Positions 25,024 to 35,687 of a stretch of 64,000 nucleotides of DNA are shown piece by piece. Location of the stretch: the NCBI GenBank assembly GCA_035575135.1, contig DATLYE010000091.1:3835-67834 (forward strand), given 5' to 3'. A program made the position numbers and the translations under genes. Within the stretch, counting starts at the first letter, position 1. Each line of letters starts with the position of its first letter. Source of the stretch: JANWXD01 sp035575135 (lineage in GTDB: Bacteria; Acidobacteriota; Terriglobia; Bryobacterales; Bryobacteraceae). Below the pieces are notes generated by a model, which was given only the letters and a program-made list of their open reading frames with translations, ran no database searches and was not told the DNA's origin.

Positions 25024-26028
25024 TCACACATGGTTGCGGAGCATCAGCTCCTTGGGGTGCGGATCGAAATAGAGCTGGCCGGCAAGGTACTCGACTCCGT
25101 GGCGTCGGATTTCGTAGCGCAGCAGCGTGAGCGGCACGATGAGCGGCAACAACCCGCCGCGGTAGTCCTCGATCGCAGTCAGCAGTTGGTGTTTCTCCAT
25201 GGGTCCGAGCGCTTTTTTCAAGTAGCCCAAGGCATGGTACAGGACGTTCGCATGCTTCTTCCGAGTGGCCTGCGCCCGCAGCGCGTTCTGGAAGCTGCTT
25301 TCGTAAGCGGCGAAAAGCTCGTGGTCCGGGACCGTCCCGAAACCGGCGACCAGCTTGCCCAGGCGACGGTAGGCCGCTTCGTTGTGTGCCCGCAGTAACA
25401 ACTTGTGCGCGGTGTGGAACTGCACCAGGCTCTGGCGGCTCAGCCCTCGCTTGACCAGAACCCGCCAGCGGTTCCGGCAGAACACCCGTTCGATGAAGTT
25501 TTCCCGCAGCTTGGGATTGTTCAGGCGCCCTTCTTCCTCACTGGGCAGCGCGGGCCAAAGCTCCAGCAGCCTGCCGGCAAAAAGGCCGGGTGAATCGCGC
25601 CGCCACGGTCTGCCGTTGCGGTAAACCGGGAGGCGCTCCATCCCGCAGGAAGGCGAAGACTTCTTCAGGATGTAGCCATCGAGGTCGAGCTGGGAAAGTT
25701 CGGCGATCTTGGTCTGGGCGTAAGCGAGCATGCGCTCCGTGAAGTCCTGGCCGGTGGAGGGCGCGACAAGCCGTGTCCCGCGACCGTCGTCGACAAGCCG
25801 CACGGTTGGCCGCGGGGTGCCCATGCCGATCTCCATTTCCGGGCACACCGGCACGAACTCGACCCACTGGCCGAGCGTGTCTGCCACAAAGGTGTCCCGC
25901 GCGTGCCCGCCGTCATAGCGGACATTCTCACCCAGGAGGCAGGCCGACACGCCCAGGCGCAGCGGGACGTCCGGCGCGTGCCAGTCTTGCCAGCAGCCGG
26001 ATTCCGCGAGGGCAACGCCGGCGTTCAT
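25024..26028 (-). CDS. DUF523/DUF1722 protein (YbgA-type)
   Basis: A 334-residue two-domain protein. The N-terminal DUF523 domain has LRLGVSACLLGENVRYDGGH, VPVCPEMEIGMGTPRPTVRL and KKSSPSCGMERLPVY; the C-terminal DUF1722 domain has LVQFHTAHKLLLRAHNEAAY, HANVLYHALGYLKKALG and VPLTLLRYEIRRHGVEYLAG. Such fusions occur beside photolyase and light-response genes; DUF523 relatives include thiouracil desulfurases. The ATG at 26028 overlaps the SDR stop (ATGA) with GGAGGT just upstream, so it is the last gene of that operon. Confidence 0.88.
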   Translation of the reverse strand: MNAGVALAESGCWQDWHAPDVPLRLGVSACLLGENVRYDGGHARDTFVADTLGQWVEFVPVCPEMEIGMGTPRPTVRLVDDGRGTRLVAPSTGQDFTERMLAYAQTKIAELSQLDLDGYILKKSSPSCGMERLPVYRNGRPWRRDSPGLFAGRLLELWPALPSEEEGRLNNPKLRENFIERVFCRNRWRVLVKRGLSRQSLVQFHTAHKLLLRAHNEAAYRRLGKLVAGFGTVPDHELFAAYESSFQNALRAQATRKKHANVLYHALGYLKKALGPMEKHQLLTAIEDYRGGLLPLIVPLTLLRYEIRRHGVEYLAGQLYFDPHPKELMLRNHV

Positions 26029-27485
26029 CCGACCTCCTTGTCGATCCGATATCCAACGGTTGTCGCCGCGCGGGCAATGTTGTCGAGCATCCGTGAGAAG
26101 ACCACGCGGTGCACAGGATATGTTACATGCCAATAAGCCAGACCCAGAAGCCCGCGGGGCTCGAAGATGGCGGTCTGACAGATCCTGACGCCCTCTTGGC
26201 GGGGCTCGACCTTGAATTCGAGCCAGGCGCGCCCCGGCAGCTTCATCTCCGCCCTTAACAACAGCCGTTGATTGGGCTCGTAGGCCTCGACACGCCAGAA
26301 GTCCAGTGTGTCCCCCACGTGCAAATCATCGCGCGCAGGCCGGCCCCGACCAATGCCCACGCCCCCCAGGCAGCGATCGAGGAAACCGCGCAGGCGCCAC
26401 AGCCACCCGTAGGCGTACCACCCGGTCTGACCGCCGATGCAGCGGATCGGGGCGAAGGCCTGCTCAAGGCTCACCGCGACCTCCCGTGTGTGCGATTCGA
26501 CGAACCGCTTTGAGGGCCGCATCCCAGCCCTGTTGCGGCTGTGTGCTCCGGATGCGGAGACATCACGCCCGCGGCTGTCAGCGCACTCGGGATCCTCGTC
26601 GCGGATGGCACGGGCGATCGCCTCGCGCATGCCGCACGGGCGCACGGGGAAGACCTGGAGCGCGGCGGGGTCCCGTACGACCGTCGGGTGGCGTATCGAC
26701 TCGATCAGCTTGCGGCCCACGCGCGCGTAAACCGGCGTCACCAGCGCCAGCCACAGACTCGACAGCCGCGGTGTCAGCACGGGCACCGGGATCATCAGCC
26801 TTCGCAGACCACGCTGCCGCGCATATTCGCGCATCAGCCCTCCGTAGGACACTCGGTCAGCACCACCGATCTCGAACACCCGGCTTTCTTCAAGCGGCAC
26901 GTCCAGCGCCGCAACCAGATAGTCGATCAGGTCGTCCACCGCGATGGGCTGCGCCATGACTTCGACCCAGCGCGGGGTGATCATGACCGGGAGACGCTCG
27001 ACCAGTGCACGGATCATCTCGAAGGAGAGGCTTCCCGAGCCGAGCACGATGGAGGCTCGGAACTCGAGTACCGGCACGCCGGATTCACGCAGGATCTCGC
27101 CGACTTCTTGGCGGCTCCTCAAGTGCGGTGAGAGGTCCGGACCGTGCCCGAGTCCACCCAGATAGACGATACGCTTCACCCCCGCTCGCCGAGCAGCCTC
27201 TCCAAACTGACGCGCCGCCATTCGGTCCGCGACTTCGAAGTCCCGGCGCAGAGTCATGGAGTGGACCAAGTAGTAGGCGACTCCGACGCCCTCCATGGCC
27301 CGTGCAAGGGTCTCGGGGAGTAGCAAGTCGCCCTCGACGATCTCGGTCTCTGCTCCGACCGGCAGCGCCTGAGTTCCAAACCGCCGCACGAGGCATCGGA
27401 CGGCCCGCCCGTCCGCCTCGAGTCGGCGCCATAGGCACCCGCCGACATAGCCTGTGGCCCCGGTGACCAGAATCACTCCATTCAT
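26025..27485 (-). CDS. NAD(P)-binding SDR protein with C-terminal DUF2867
   Basis: A 486-residue fusion. Residues 1-300 are an atypical extended short-chain dehydrogenase with the nucleotide site VILVTGATGYVGGCLWRRLE and KRIVYLGGLGHGPDLSPHLR; residues about 320-480 are a DUF2867 lipid/polyketide-cyclase-like domain (GWLWRLRGFLDRCLGGVGIG, HVGDTLDFWRVEAYEPNQRL, GLLGLAYWHVTYPVHRVVFS). The SDR-DUF2867 fusion is known next to DUF523/DUF1722 genes. Activity unknown; possibly carotenoid, quinone or lipid related. It is 85 bp downstream of tspO on the same strand. Confidence 0.88.
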   Translation of the reverse strand: MNGVILVTGATGYVGGCLWRRLEADGRAVRCLVRRFGTQALPVGAETEIVEGDLLLPETLARAMEGVGVAYYLVHSMTLRRDFEVADRMAARQFGEAARRAGVKRIVYLGGLGHGPDLSPHLRSRQEVGEILRESGVPVLEFRASIVLGSGSLSFEMIRALVERLPVMITPRWVEVMAQPIAVDDLIDYLVAALDVPLEESRVFEIGGADRVSYGGLMREYARQRGLRRLMIPVPVLTPRLSSLWLALVTPVYARVGRKLIESIRHPTVVRDPAALQVFPVRPCGMREAIARAIRDEDPECADSRGRDVSASGAHSRNRAGMRPSKRFVESHTREVAVSLEQAFAPIRCIGGQTGWYAYGWLWRLRGFLDRCLGGVGIGRGRPARDDLHVGDTLDFWRVEAYEPNQRLLLRAEMKLPGRAWLEFKVEPRQEGVRICQTAIFEPRGLLGLAYWHVTYPVHRVVFSRMLDNIARAATTVGYRIDKEVG

Positions 27486-27570
27486 ACCCGTTTCTTCCCG
27501 TTACACCGGGCTGTCGCCTTGCCTCGGGCCGCACACTGTCGGCGGATTGGTCCGCAGGCGCTCGAAACCT

Positions 27571-28035
27571 TCACGAGTTGAGCCGCCAGAGCTGATAATT
27601 GAGCGCCGTGGCGAACGCAACCCAACACAGGTATGGCAAGAGTAGCATTCCCGCTGCAACCGAAACGCGCCAGAAACTTACCATGGTTGCCAGAATGACC
27701 AGCCAGAGAACGACGATCTCAACCAGCGCCAAGCCGGGCTGGCGGACGCCGAAGAACAGGAACGGCCATAGCGCGTTGAGAAACAACTGGACGAAAAAGA
27801 GCCCGAACGCCAGCGGGGCCCGAGCAAAGCCCGCTCTTCGCCAGACGATCCATGCGGCCATACCCATCAAGACGTAGAGCGCCGTCCAGACCGGGCCAAA
27901 TACCGAGTTCGGCGGATTCCAGTTGGGCTTCTTCAGAGAGGCATACCACTCCCCGGGCGGGAATCGCGAGCCGACGGCGCCGGCGGCCATGGAGACGGCG
28001 ATCCAGATTATCAGCCACATCAACGAACTCTTCAA
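27571..28035 (-). CDS. tspO: TspO/MBR family tryptophan-rich sensory protein
   Basis: A 154-residue membrane protein with five hydrophobic segments and the TspO hallmarks: WYASLKKPNWNPPNSVFGPV, WTALYVLMGMAAWIVWRRAG, QLFLNALWPFLFFG, and the C-terminal LLLPYLCWVAFATALNYQLW. TspO binds porphyrins and affects tetrapyrrole and pigment responses to oxygen and light. The start is a TTG at 28035 with GGGGAGG 6 nt upstream, overlapping the stop of a small upstream ORF (TTGA); the ATG at 28020 is the alternative. Confidence 0.93.
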   Translation of the reverse strand: MKSSLMWLIIWIAVSMAAGAVGSRFPPGEWYASLKKPNWNPPNSVFGPVWTALYVLMGMAAWIVWRRAGFARAPLAFGLFFVQLFLNALWPFLFFGVRQPGLALVEIVVLWLVILATMVSFWRVSVAAGMLLLPYLCWVAFATALNYQLWRLNS

Positions 28036-28166
28036 TCACTCCCTCCCCAAATCGCGGTTCTGTAAGCCGTGGCTCCGTGCTCAACGAGCAGTCGCGCAGT
28101 AACCACTGCGTCCTGTAGCCAGGCGAAGGTACAGACCTTGGCGACATCGGCGCCCGGATCCCACAT
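28032..28166 (-). CDS. possible 44-residue protein upstream of tspO
   Basis: A short minus frame (MWDPGADVAKVCTFAWLQDA, ending GATAYRTAIWGGSD) stops exactly on the tspO start in a TTGA overlap, and its last codons form the tspO ribosome site. No family is recognised, and its own ribosome site (AGGAGG, 23 nt upstream) is too distant, so it may be chance or a leader peptide. The interval to valS holds nothing else. Confidence 0.3.
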   Translation of the reverse strand: MWDPGADVAKVCTFAWLQDAVVTARLLVEHGATAYRTAIWGGSD

Positions 28167-28258
28167 CCTCACTTGTACGATGTCGGCGGCCTCCTGGCAA
28201 CGCCGTCGCGGCGGGCCGCCGTTGCGCCGGTAAATGGTCCGAAAACAAGCGGATTCGC

Positions 28259-28264
28259 TATAGT
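28259..28264 (+). promoter_or_regulatory. -10 element of valS
   Basis: TATAGT lies 4 nt before the ATG at 28269 and 13 nt before the ATG at 28278. A leaderless or near-leaderless transcript is implied; there is no T-box-like leader. Confidence 0.35.
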
Positions 28265-28268
28265 GAAA

Positions 28269-30916
<2,648 letters not shown>

Positions 30917-30920
<4 letters not shown>

Positions 30921-31759
30921 ACTTCGACGTCACGCACCCGGACGTCGCCGAAGCCGTGCGGCGCGCCCTCGAGGAAGACATCGGCCCAGGTGACATCACG
31001 TCGCAGGCGTGTGTCCCTGAGGGAGCGAGAGCTCTCGGCAAGTTCGTCGCCCGCGAGCCGCTGGTCGTGGCCGGCGTCGAGCTGCTCCCGCTGATCTACC
31101 GCGCCCGCGGCGGCTTCGAGGAACTGCGCGGGCATCTCTTTAGCGGGCAGCAGGCGGAACCGGGTCAGGTGATCGCCGAGGTCCGGGCTCGGGCGCGCAC
31201 GCTGCTTGAGTGCGAGCGGGTGGCGCTGAATTTTCTCCAGCGCCTCAGCGGAATCGCCACGCTGGCGCGGCGCTTCGCGGAGGCTGTGGAAGATCTGCCC
31301 TGCCGCATCCTCGATACGCGCAAAACGACCCCTGGCCTGCGCCGCCTGGAAAAGATGGCCGCCGCGGCTGGCGGCATTGTCAACCACCGCATGGGGCTTT
31401 ACGACGCGATTCTGATCAAGAACAACCACGTCGCCATCGCCGGTGGAGTCGGAGTGGCGGTGGAGCGTGCGCGGGCTACAGGGCTGCCGGTGGAAGTGGA
31501 AGTGCGCAACCGCCACGAAGTCTCTGAAGCTCTGGCGGCGGGCGCCGATCGCCTGTTGCTCGATAACTACTCCCCCGAGCAAGCCGCCGAAGAGATTCGC
31601 TTTATTGCCGGCCGAGCTGTCGTGGAGATTTCCGGCGGGATCACCCTGGACAACGTGCGAGCTTACGCCGAAGCTGGTCCGGATTTCATCTCCGCCGGGG
31701 CCATCACCCACTCGGCGCGCGCCATGGACATCAACTTCCGGCTCGAACCGCTGCCGTGA
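30917..31759 (+). CDS. nadC: nicotinate-nucleotide pyrophosphorylase (carboxylating)
   Basis: A 280-residue quinolinate phosphoribosyltransferase, type II PRTase, making NaMN in NAD synthesis. Motifs: ALEEDIGPGDITSQA, CERVALNFLQRLSGIATLAR, CRILDTRKTTPGLRRLEKMA, GIVNHRMGLYDAILIKNNHV and VVEISGGITLDNVRAYAEAG. It overlaps valS and birA by 4 bp each (ATGA, GTGA). Confidence 0.97.
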
Positions 31760-32520
31760 AACCCTTCGACGTGGAACGGGTGCGCGCTGCCTTCCCCGGC
31801 CGCCTCATCGTGTGGCTCGACCGCACCACTTCGACCATGACCGAGGCGGCGCGGCTCGTCGCTGAAGGCTGCCCCTCCGGCACGGTGGTGGGGGCGGAGG
31901 AGCAGACCGCGGGGCAGGGTCGCCTGGGTCGCTCCTGGCACTCCGAAAGAGGGACGGGACTGTATGTGTCCATCGTGCTCCGGCTGCCGCTTGCCGCCGG
32001 CCCGCCGCCCGTGCTGACGCTGGCGCTAGGGCTGGCGGCCGCGGAGGCCATCACCCGCACCACGGCCGCTGCGTGCGATCTTCGCTGGCCCAACGATGTG
32101 CTGGTGGGGGGAAAAAAATGTGCCGGGATCCTGGTGCAGTTGCTCGAAGGCGCCGTCGTGGCGGGTATCGGTATCAACGTCAACCAGACCCGGTTTCCGC
32201 CGGAGCTCGAACCCCTGGCCACGTCCCTGCGCCTGGCCACGGGCCGCGAGCATTCCCGGGAAGCGCTGCTGGTCGAGCTGCTGGCAGCGGTGGACTCGTT
32301 CTTGCGCCTCCTGATCGAAGAAGGCGCAGAGGCCATTCTCCGCTTGTTCACGCAGGCATCCAGTTACGTCCGTGACCGGCGGGTGGCCGTCGAGCAAGCG
32401 GACCGCGTGCTCATCGGTGTGACCGAAGGACTGGATCCGTCCGGCTTTCTCATCTTGCGGCGGGACGACGGCACGCGGGCGCTGATTGTGGCAGGCGGAG
32501 TCCGTCCCCTGCAAGAATGA
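31756..32520 (+). CDS. birA: biotin-[acetyl-CoA-carboxylase] ligase
   Basis: A 254-residue biotin protein ligase lacking the N-terminal DNA-binding domain of E. coli BirA, so it is a catalytic-only form and not a repressor. The biotinyl-AMP site lies in VVGAEEQTAGQGRLGRSWHS; other motifs are DLRWPNDVLVGGKKCAGILV and VVAGIGINVNQTRFP, and a C-terminal small barrel follows. GTG start overlapping nadC. Confidence 0.95.
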   Translation: MKPFDVERVRAAFPGRLIVWLDRTTSTMTEAARLVAEGCPSGTVVGAEEQTAGQGRLGRSWHSERGTGLYVSIVLRLPLAAGPPPVLTLALGLAAAEAITRTTAAACDLRWPNDVLVGGKKCAGILVQLLEGAVVAGIGINVNQTRFPPELEPLATSLRLATGREHSREALLVELLAAVDSFLRLLIEEGAEAILRLFTQASSYVRDRRVAVEQADRVLIGVTEGLDPSGFLILRRDDGTRALIVAGGVRPLQE

Positions 32521-32529
32521 GAGTCTCCG

Positions 32530-33309
32530 ATGCTGCTTGCTCTCGACGTCGGCAACACCAATATCACGATTGGCGCCTTCGAGGCGTCGGCTCTGGTGGG
32601 GCGCTGGCGCCTGCGTACGGTTCTCAACCAGACGCCGGATGAGCTGGGCGTGCTGATCCGCAACCTGTTTTCGCTTTCCGGGTTGGATCTGGCCGCCGTC
32701 GGCGGGATCATTGTGGCCAGTGTCGTGCCTCCGCTCGATGCAGCCGTGGGCGCCATGGCGGAGCGTTACTTCCACACCGCGGCCATGTTTGTGAACCACC
32801 GAACCGATACGGGGCTCGAGATCGGCTACGACAACCCGAGCGAAGTAGGGGCGGACCGCGTCGTCAACAGCGTCGCGGCGTTTCACAAATACGGCGGCCC
32901 CTGCGTGGTGGTGGATCTGGGCACTGCGATCACCTTCGACGCCATTTCTCGGGAAGGCCGGTATCTGGGAGGCGTGATCTGCCCCGGGATCGGCATCTCC
33001 GTCGAGGCGTTGTTTGCAAAAACCGCGCGGTTGCCCCTGGTCGAGTTCCGCGCGCCGGAAAAGCTCATCGGCACCAACACGGTGGGCAGCATGCAGTCCG
33101 GACTGTACTACGGAGCCATCGGGATGATTGACGGGATCCTCGAACGCCTGTTTGCAACTCTCGGTCCGGCGACGCGCGCCGTGGCCACGGGCGGCGAGGC
33201 GCGGCTGATCGTTCAGGGTTCCAAATACCTCAAAGAGGTGGACGAAGACCTGACGCTCGTGGGATTGCGCCTGATCTGGGAGCGCAACCGCGCGGGCCAG
33301 AGCGTATGA
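32530..33309 (+). CDS. coaX: type III pantothenate kinase
   Basis: A 259-residue CoaX that phosphorylates pantothenate, first step of CoA synthesis. Motifs: MLLALDVGNTNITIGAFE (phosphate loop), GYDNPSEVGADRVVNSVAAF, CVVVDLGTAITFDAISREGR, GGVICPGIGISVEALFAKTA, and GSMQSGLYYGAIGMIDGILE. It follows birA by 9 bp. BirA-CoaX neighbours are common. Confidence 0.97.
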   Translation: MLLALDVGNTNITIGAFEASALVGRWRLRTVLNQTPDELGVLIRNLFSLSGLDLAAVGGIIVASVVPPLDAAVGAMAERYFHTAAMFVNHRTDTGLEIGYDNPSEVGADRVVNSVAAFHKYGGPCVVVDLGTAITFDAISREGRYLGGVICPGIGISVEALFAKTARLPLVEFRAPEKLIGTNTVGSMQSGLYYGAIGMIDGILERLFATLGPATRAVATGGEARLIVQGSKYLKEVDEDLTLVGLRLIWERNRAGQSV

Positions 33310-33998
33310 GCCGGCCGGAACAGGACGACTGGCGGTTCAACTATTTCAATTACTTCACCGAGATCGAAGAGCACTTTCAACGGGCGCGCGGCACGGGTCT
33401 GTTTCTGCTTTCCCCTCTGGACTGGGCGCTCATTGAAAGCTGGAAGAACGCCGGGATCCCGCTCGAGGCGGTCCTGCGGGGGATTGACGCTGCCTTTGCG
33501 AAGTGGCGGGCCCGCCGGCCGCGCATCGAGAAGGTGAACTCGCTGGCCTATTGCGCCCAGGCGGTCCTCAAGGAGGCCGAGGCCATGGCGGGCCAGGAGC
33601 CGCGGTCGGCCCGCCCCGCCGCTCCGTTCGAGCTCGAGGAACTACGCCAGTTCCTTACACGCAACGCGTCCGTGCTCCGCGAGCGCCAAAACCCTGTGTA
33701 TCAGGAGATCGCCACGGCTCTGGAGCGACTGGCCGCCGAGGCCGAGATCTGGTACGACAACCTCGAGCAACTCGAACAGCGGCTGACCGCCCTCGAAGAG
33801 AAAATGATCGCGGCGGCGCGGGCCTCGCAGAGCGAGGAAAGTCTTGTGGCGGCGCGGCGTGCGCTCGATCAGGAACTGCGTCCTTATCGCAGCAAAATGA
33901 CGGCGGCGCAACTGGCGCTGCTCGAAAAACAATACCTCGAACGGCAACTGCTCGAACAAGCGGGCCTACCCCGGCTCAGTCTTTTCTATTTGAAGTAA
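33306..33998 (+). CDS. hypothetical protein, helical, end of the valS operon
   Basis: A 230-residue soluble, helix-rich protein. The N-terminus (DDWRFNYFNYFTEIEEHFQR, LLSPLDWALIESWKNAGIPL) resembles small replication-initiation-like folds; residues about 105-220 form a long coiled coil (LERLAAEAEIWYDNLEQLEQ, RLTALEEKMIAAARASQSEE). It starts on the coaX stop (ATGA). No function is recognised. Confidence 0.8.
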   Translation: MSRPEQDDWRFNYFNYFTEIEEHFQRARGTGLFLLSPLDWALIESWKNAGIPLEAVLRGIDAAFAKWRARRPRIEKVNSLAYCAQAVLKEAEAMAGQEPRSARPAAPFELEELRQFLTRNASVLRERQNPVYQEIATALERLAAEAEIWYDNLEQLEQRLTALEEKMIAAARASQSEESLVAARRALDQELRPYRSKMTAAQLALLEKQYLERQLLEQAGLPRLSLFYLK

Positions 33999-34019
33999 CA
34001 AATTCCTGCGGCCGTGCCG

Positions 34020-34025
34020 TATACT
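34020..34025 (+). promoter_or_regulatory. -10 element, leaderless start of the nitrilase-family gene
   Basis: TATACT ends 6 nt before the ATG at 34032, with no Shine-Dalgarno sequence between. Confidence 0.45.
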
Positions 34026-34031
34026 GCGGGC

Positions 34032-35354
34032 ATGCGGACCGTCATTGCTTTGGTTAGCGTCGCAGCCGCGTTCGGAGCCCCTTTGCGAATCAGTTTTTCC
34101 GAATTTGCACCGGGGCTGGACGGTACTCCTGCGGGCTGGGCGGTCTGGGCGCCGCGGCCCGACATCGCCCCGCGCGCCTTTGTGGACGCGGTGCACTCGC
34201 GTGGCGCTCCCGGATCGCTGGCGCTCGCCGGAAACAGCAACCCGGGCGTGTTCGGCGGCTGGGAGCGGCAAGTTATGGGCATCGAAGCCGGAAAGTGGTA
34301 CCGACTGGTCGCGCGTTACCGCGCCGAAGGTTTGCGCTACGAACCGCGGCAGGTGGTGGCGCGGCTCGATTGGTTTACCGCGGCAGGGAAGCGCGCGGGG
34401 CAGCCGGACTACGCCTATCAGAGCCGGCCCGAGGGCGACTGGACCCGCCTGAAGCTCGAGGCTCCTGCTCCGCCCGGCGCGGCCGGCGTGAAACTGCAAC
34501 TACTGCTGGTGAACGCCCCGGCGGCGACGGTGTGGTGGGACGAAATCGAGTTCGAGGAAATCCCGGCCCCGACTCCGCGCCGCGTCGTGGTGGCTGCCGT
34601 TAACTTCCGCCCCACTAAGTCACGCACCGCGGAAGAAAACGTCCGGCGCTTCCTGGAAGTGGTTGACAGGGCGGTGCCGGACGGGGCAGACATCATTCTG
34701 TTGCCGGAAGGGATCACGGTTGTCGGCACGGGAATGAAGTACGCCGATGTGGCCGAGCCGGTCCCGGGGCCCACAGTTGCGCTGCTTGCCGAGGCGGCTC
34801 GTAAGAAGAATGCCTACGTTGCCGCAGGCATCTACGAGCGGGAAGGAACGATCCTTTACAACACGGCGGTGCTTGTGGACCGGCGCGGGAATCTCGCGGG
34901 TAAGTATCGCAAAGTCTATTTGCCGCGCGAGGAAATGGAAGGAGGTCTGACGCCGGGCGATGATTACCCGGTGTTCGCAACGGACTTCGGCCGTCTCGGC
35001 ATGATGATTTGCTGGGATGTCCAATACGCCGATCCCGCGCGTGCCCTGGCCCTCAAAGGAGCGGAGCTCGTGCTTGTGCCGATCTGGGGCGGCAACGAAG
35101 CGCTCGGCAAAGCACGCGCCATTGAAAACCAGGTCTTCGTGGCCACTTCCGGCTACGACTATCCCACCTACATCATGGACCCGGCTGGCGAGGTGATCGC
35201 CCAGGCGCGCGAGCAAGGCTCGGCGGCCGTGGCAACCATTGACTTGAACCGCCGCTACGTGGATCCTTGGCTGGGCCACATGCGCGGTCGCTTCTTCAAG
35301 GAACTCCGGTTGGATGTGCCTGTCGAGCGGCCGTGGCTTTACCGTGTGGAGTGA
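34032..35354 (+). CDS. exported carbon-nitrogen hydrolase (nitrilase superfamily) with N-terminal beta-sandwich domain
   Basis: A 440-residue protein. Signal peptide MRTVIALVSVAAAFG, then a ~165-residue jelly-roll-like module (GKWYRLVARYRAEGLRY, ending in VWWDEIEFEEIPAP) of carbohydrate-binding type, then a nitrilase domain (about 180-440). The catalytic triad is visible: Glu in DIILLPEGITVV, Lys in GKYRKVYLPREEM, Cys in GMMICWDVQYADPARAL. An exported nitrilase fused to a binding module suggests amide hydrolysis on extracellular polymer or peptidoglycan, but the substrate is unknown. It is monocistronic. Confidence 0.85.
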   Translation: MRTVIALVSVAAAFGAPLRISFSEFAPGLDGTPAGWAVWAPRPDIAPRAFVDAVHSRGAPGSLALAGNSNPGVFGGWERQVMGIEAGKWYRLVARYRAEGLRYEPRQVVARLDWFTAAGKRAGQPDYAYQSRPEGDWTRLKLEAPAPPGAAGVKLQLLLVNAPAATVWWDEIEFEEIPAPTPRRVVVAAVNFRPTKSRTAEENVRRFLEVVDRAVPDGADIILLPEGITVVGTGMKYADVAEPVPGPTVALLAEAARKKNAYVAAGIYEREGTILYNTAVLVDRRGNLAGKYRKVYLPREEMEGGLTPGDDYPVFATDFGRLGMMICWDVQYADPARALALKGAELVLVPIWGGNEALGKARAIENQVFVATSGYDYPTYIMDPAGEVIAQAREQGSAAVATIDLNRRYVDPWLGHMRGRFFKELRLDVPVERPWLYRVE

Positions 35355-35687
35355 TCCCGACGACGCCCGTGGCTATATCCTCCGGACGATCGCCCGCGCG
35401 CGTCCGGCTCGGCGCCAACGCTCGAAATCGGCCGCATCGAGCCGGCGGAGTTTTTCGAATGTTGTCCCTGCCGCGGTCGAGCCGTAGCCGATTCCAACCG
35501 GTCGCATTTTGGCCTCGAACGATGGACTTGGGGAGATCTCGCGCGACACACTCACTCGGGCTTGGCCGTTCGGGATGGCCGCCACAGGTGGCGCCGGGCG
35601 GCAGCTGCTTGACGGAAACGACCTCCCGCTGGAGGTACTCGTTTGGCAGGATTCTTACTGGCATTGCATTCGGCCTTCAGGCCGCGA
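35355..35687 (+). other. intergenic region with possible ORF remnant
   Basis: This gap of 333 bp separates two convergent genes. A minus frame at 35373-35585 encodes 70 residues (VGIGYGSTAAGTTFEKLRRL, DAADFERWRRAGRARAIVRR) that look protein-like, and an overlapping frame upstream (LPNEYLQREVVSVKQLPPGA) could be its earlier part after a frameshift. A CGGCC-TTCA-GGCCG hairpin lies at 35671-35684, just past the nnrS stop, but lacks a T tract. No gene is called. Confidence 0.25.

Noticed and set aside
28036..28268. T-box or other riboswitch before valS
   Set aside because: No stem-loop with a T-box sequence is seen, and the -10 box lies within 13 nt of the start codon.
35671..35684. Hairpin after nnrS as terminator
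   Set aside because: A 5-bp stem without a T tract is not enough to call a terminator.
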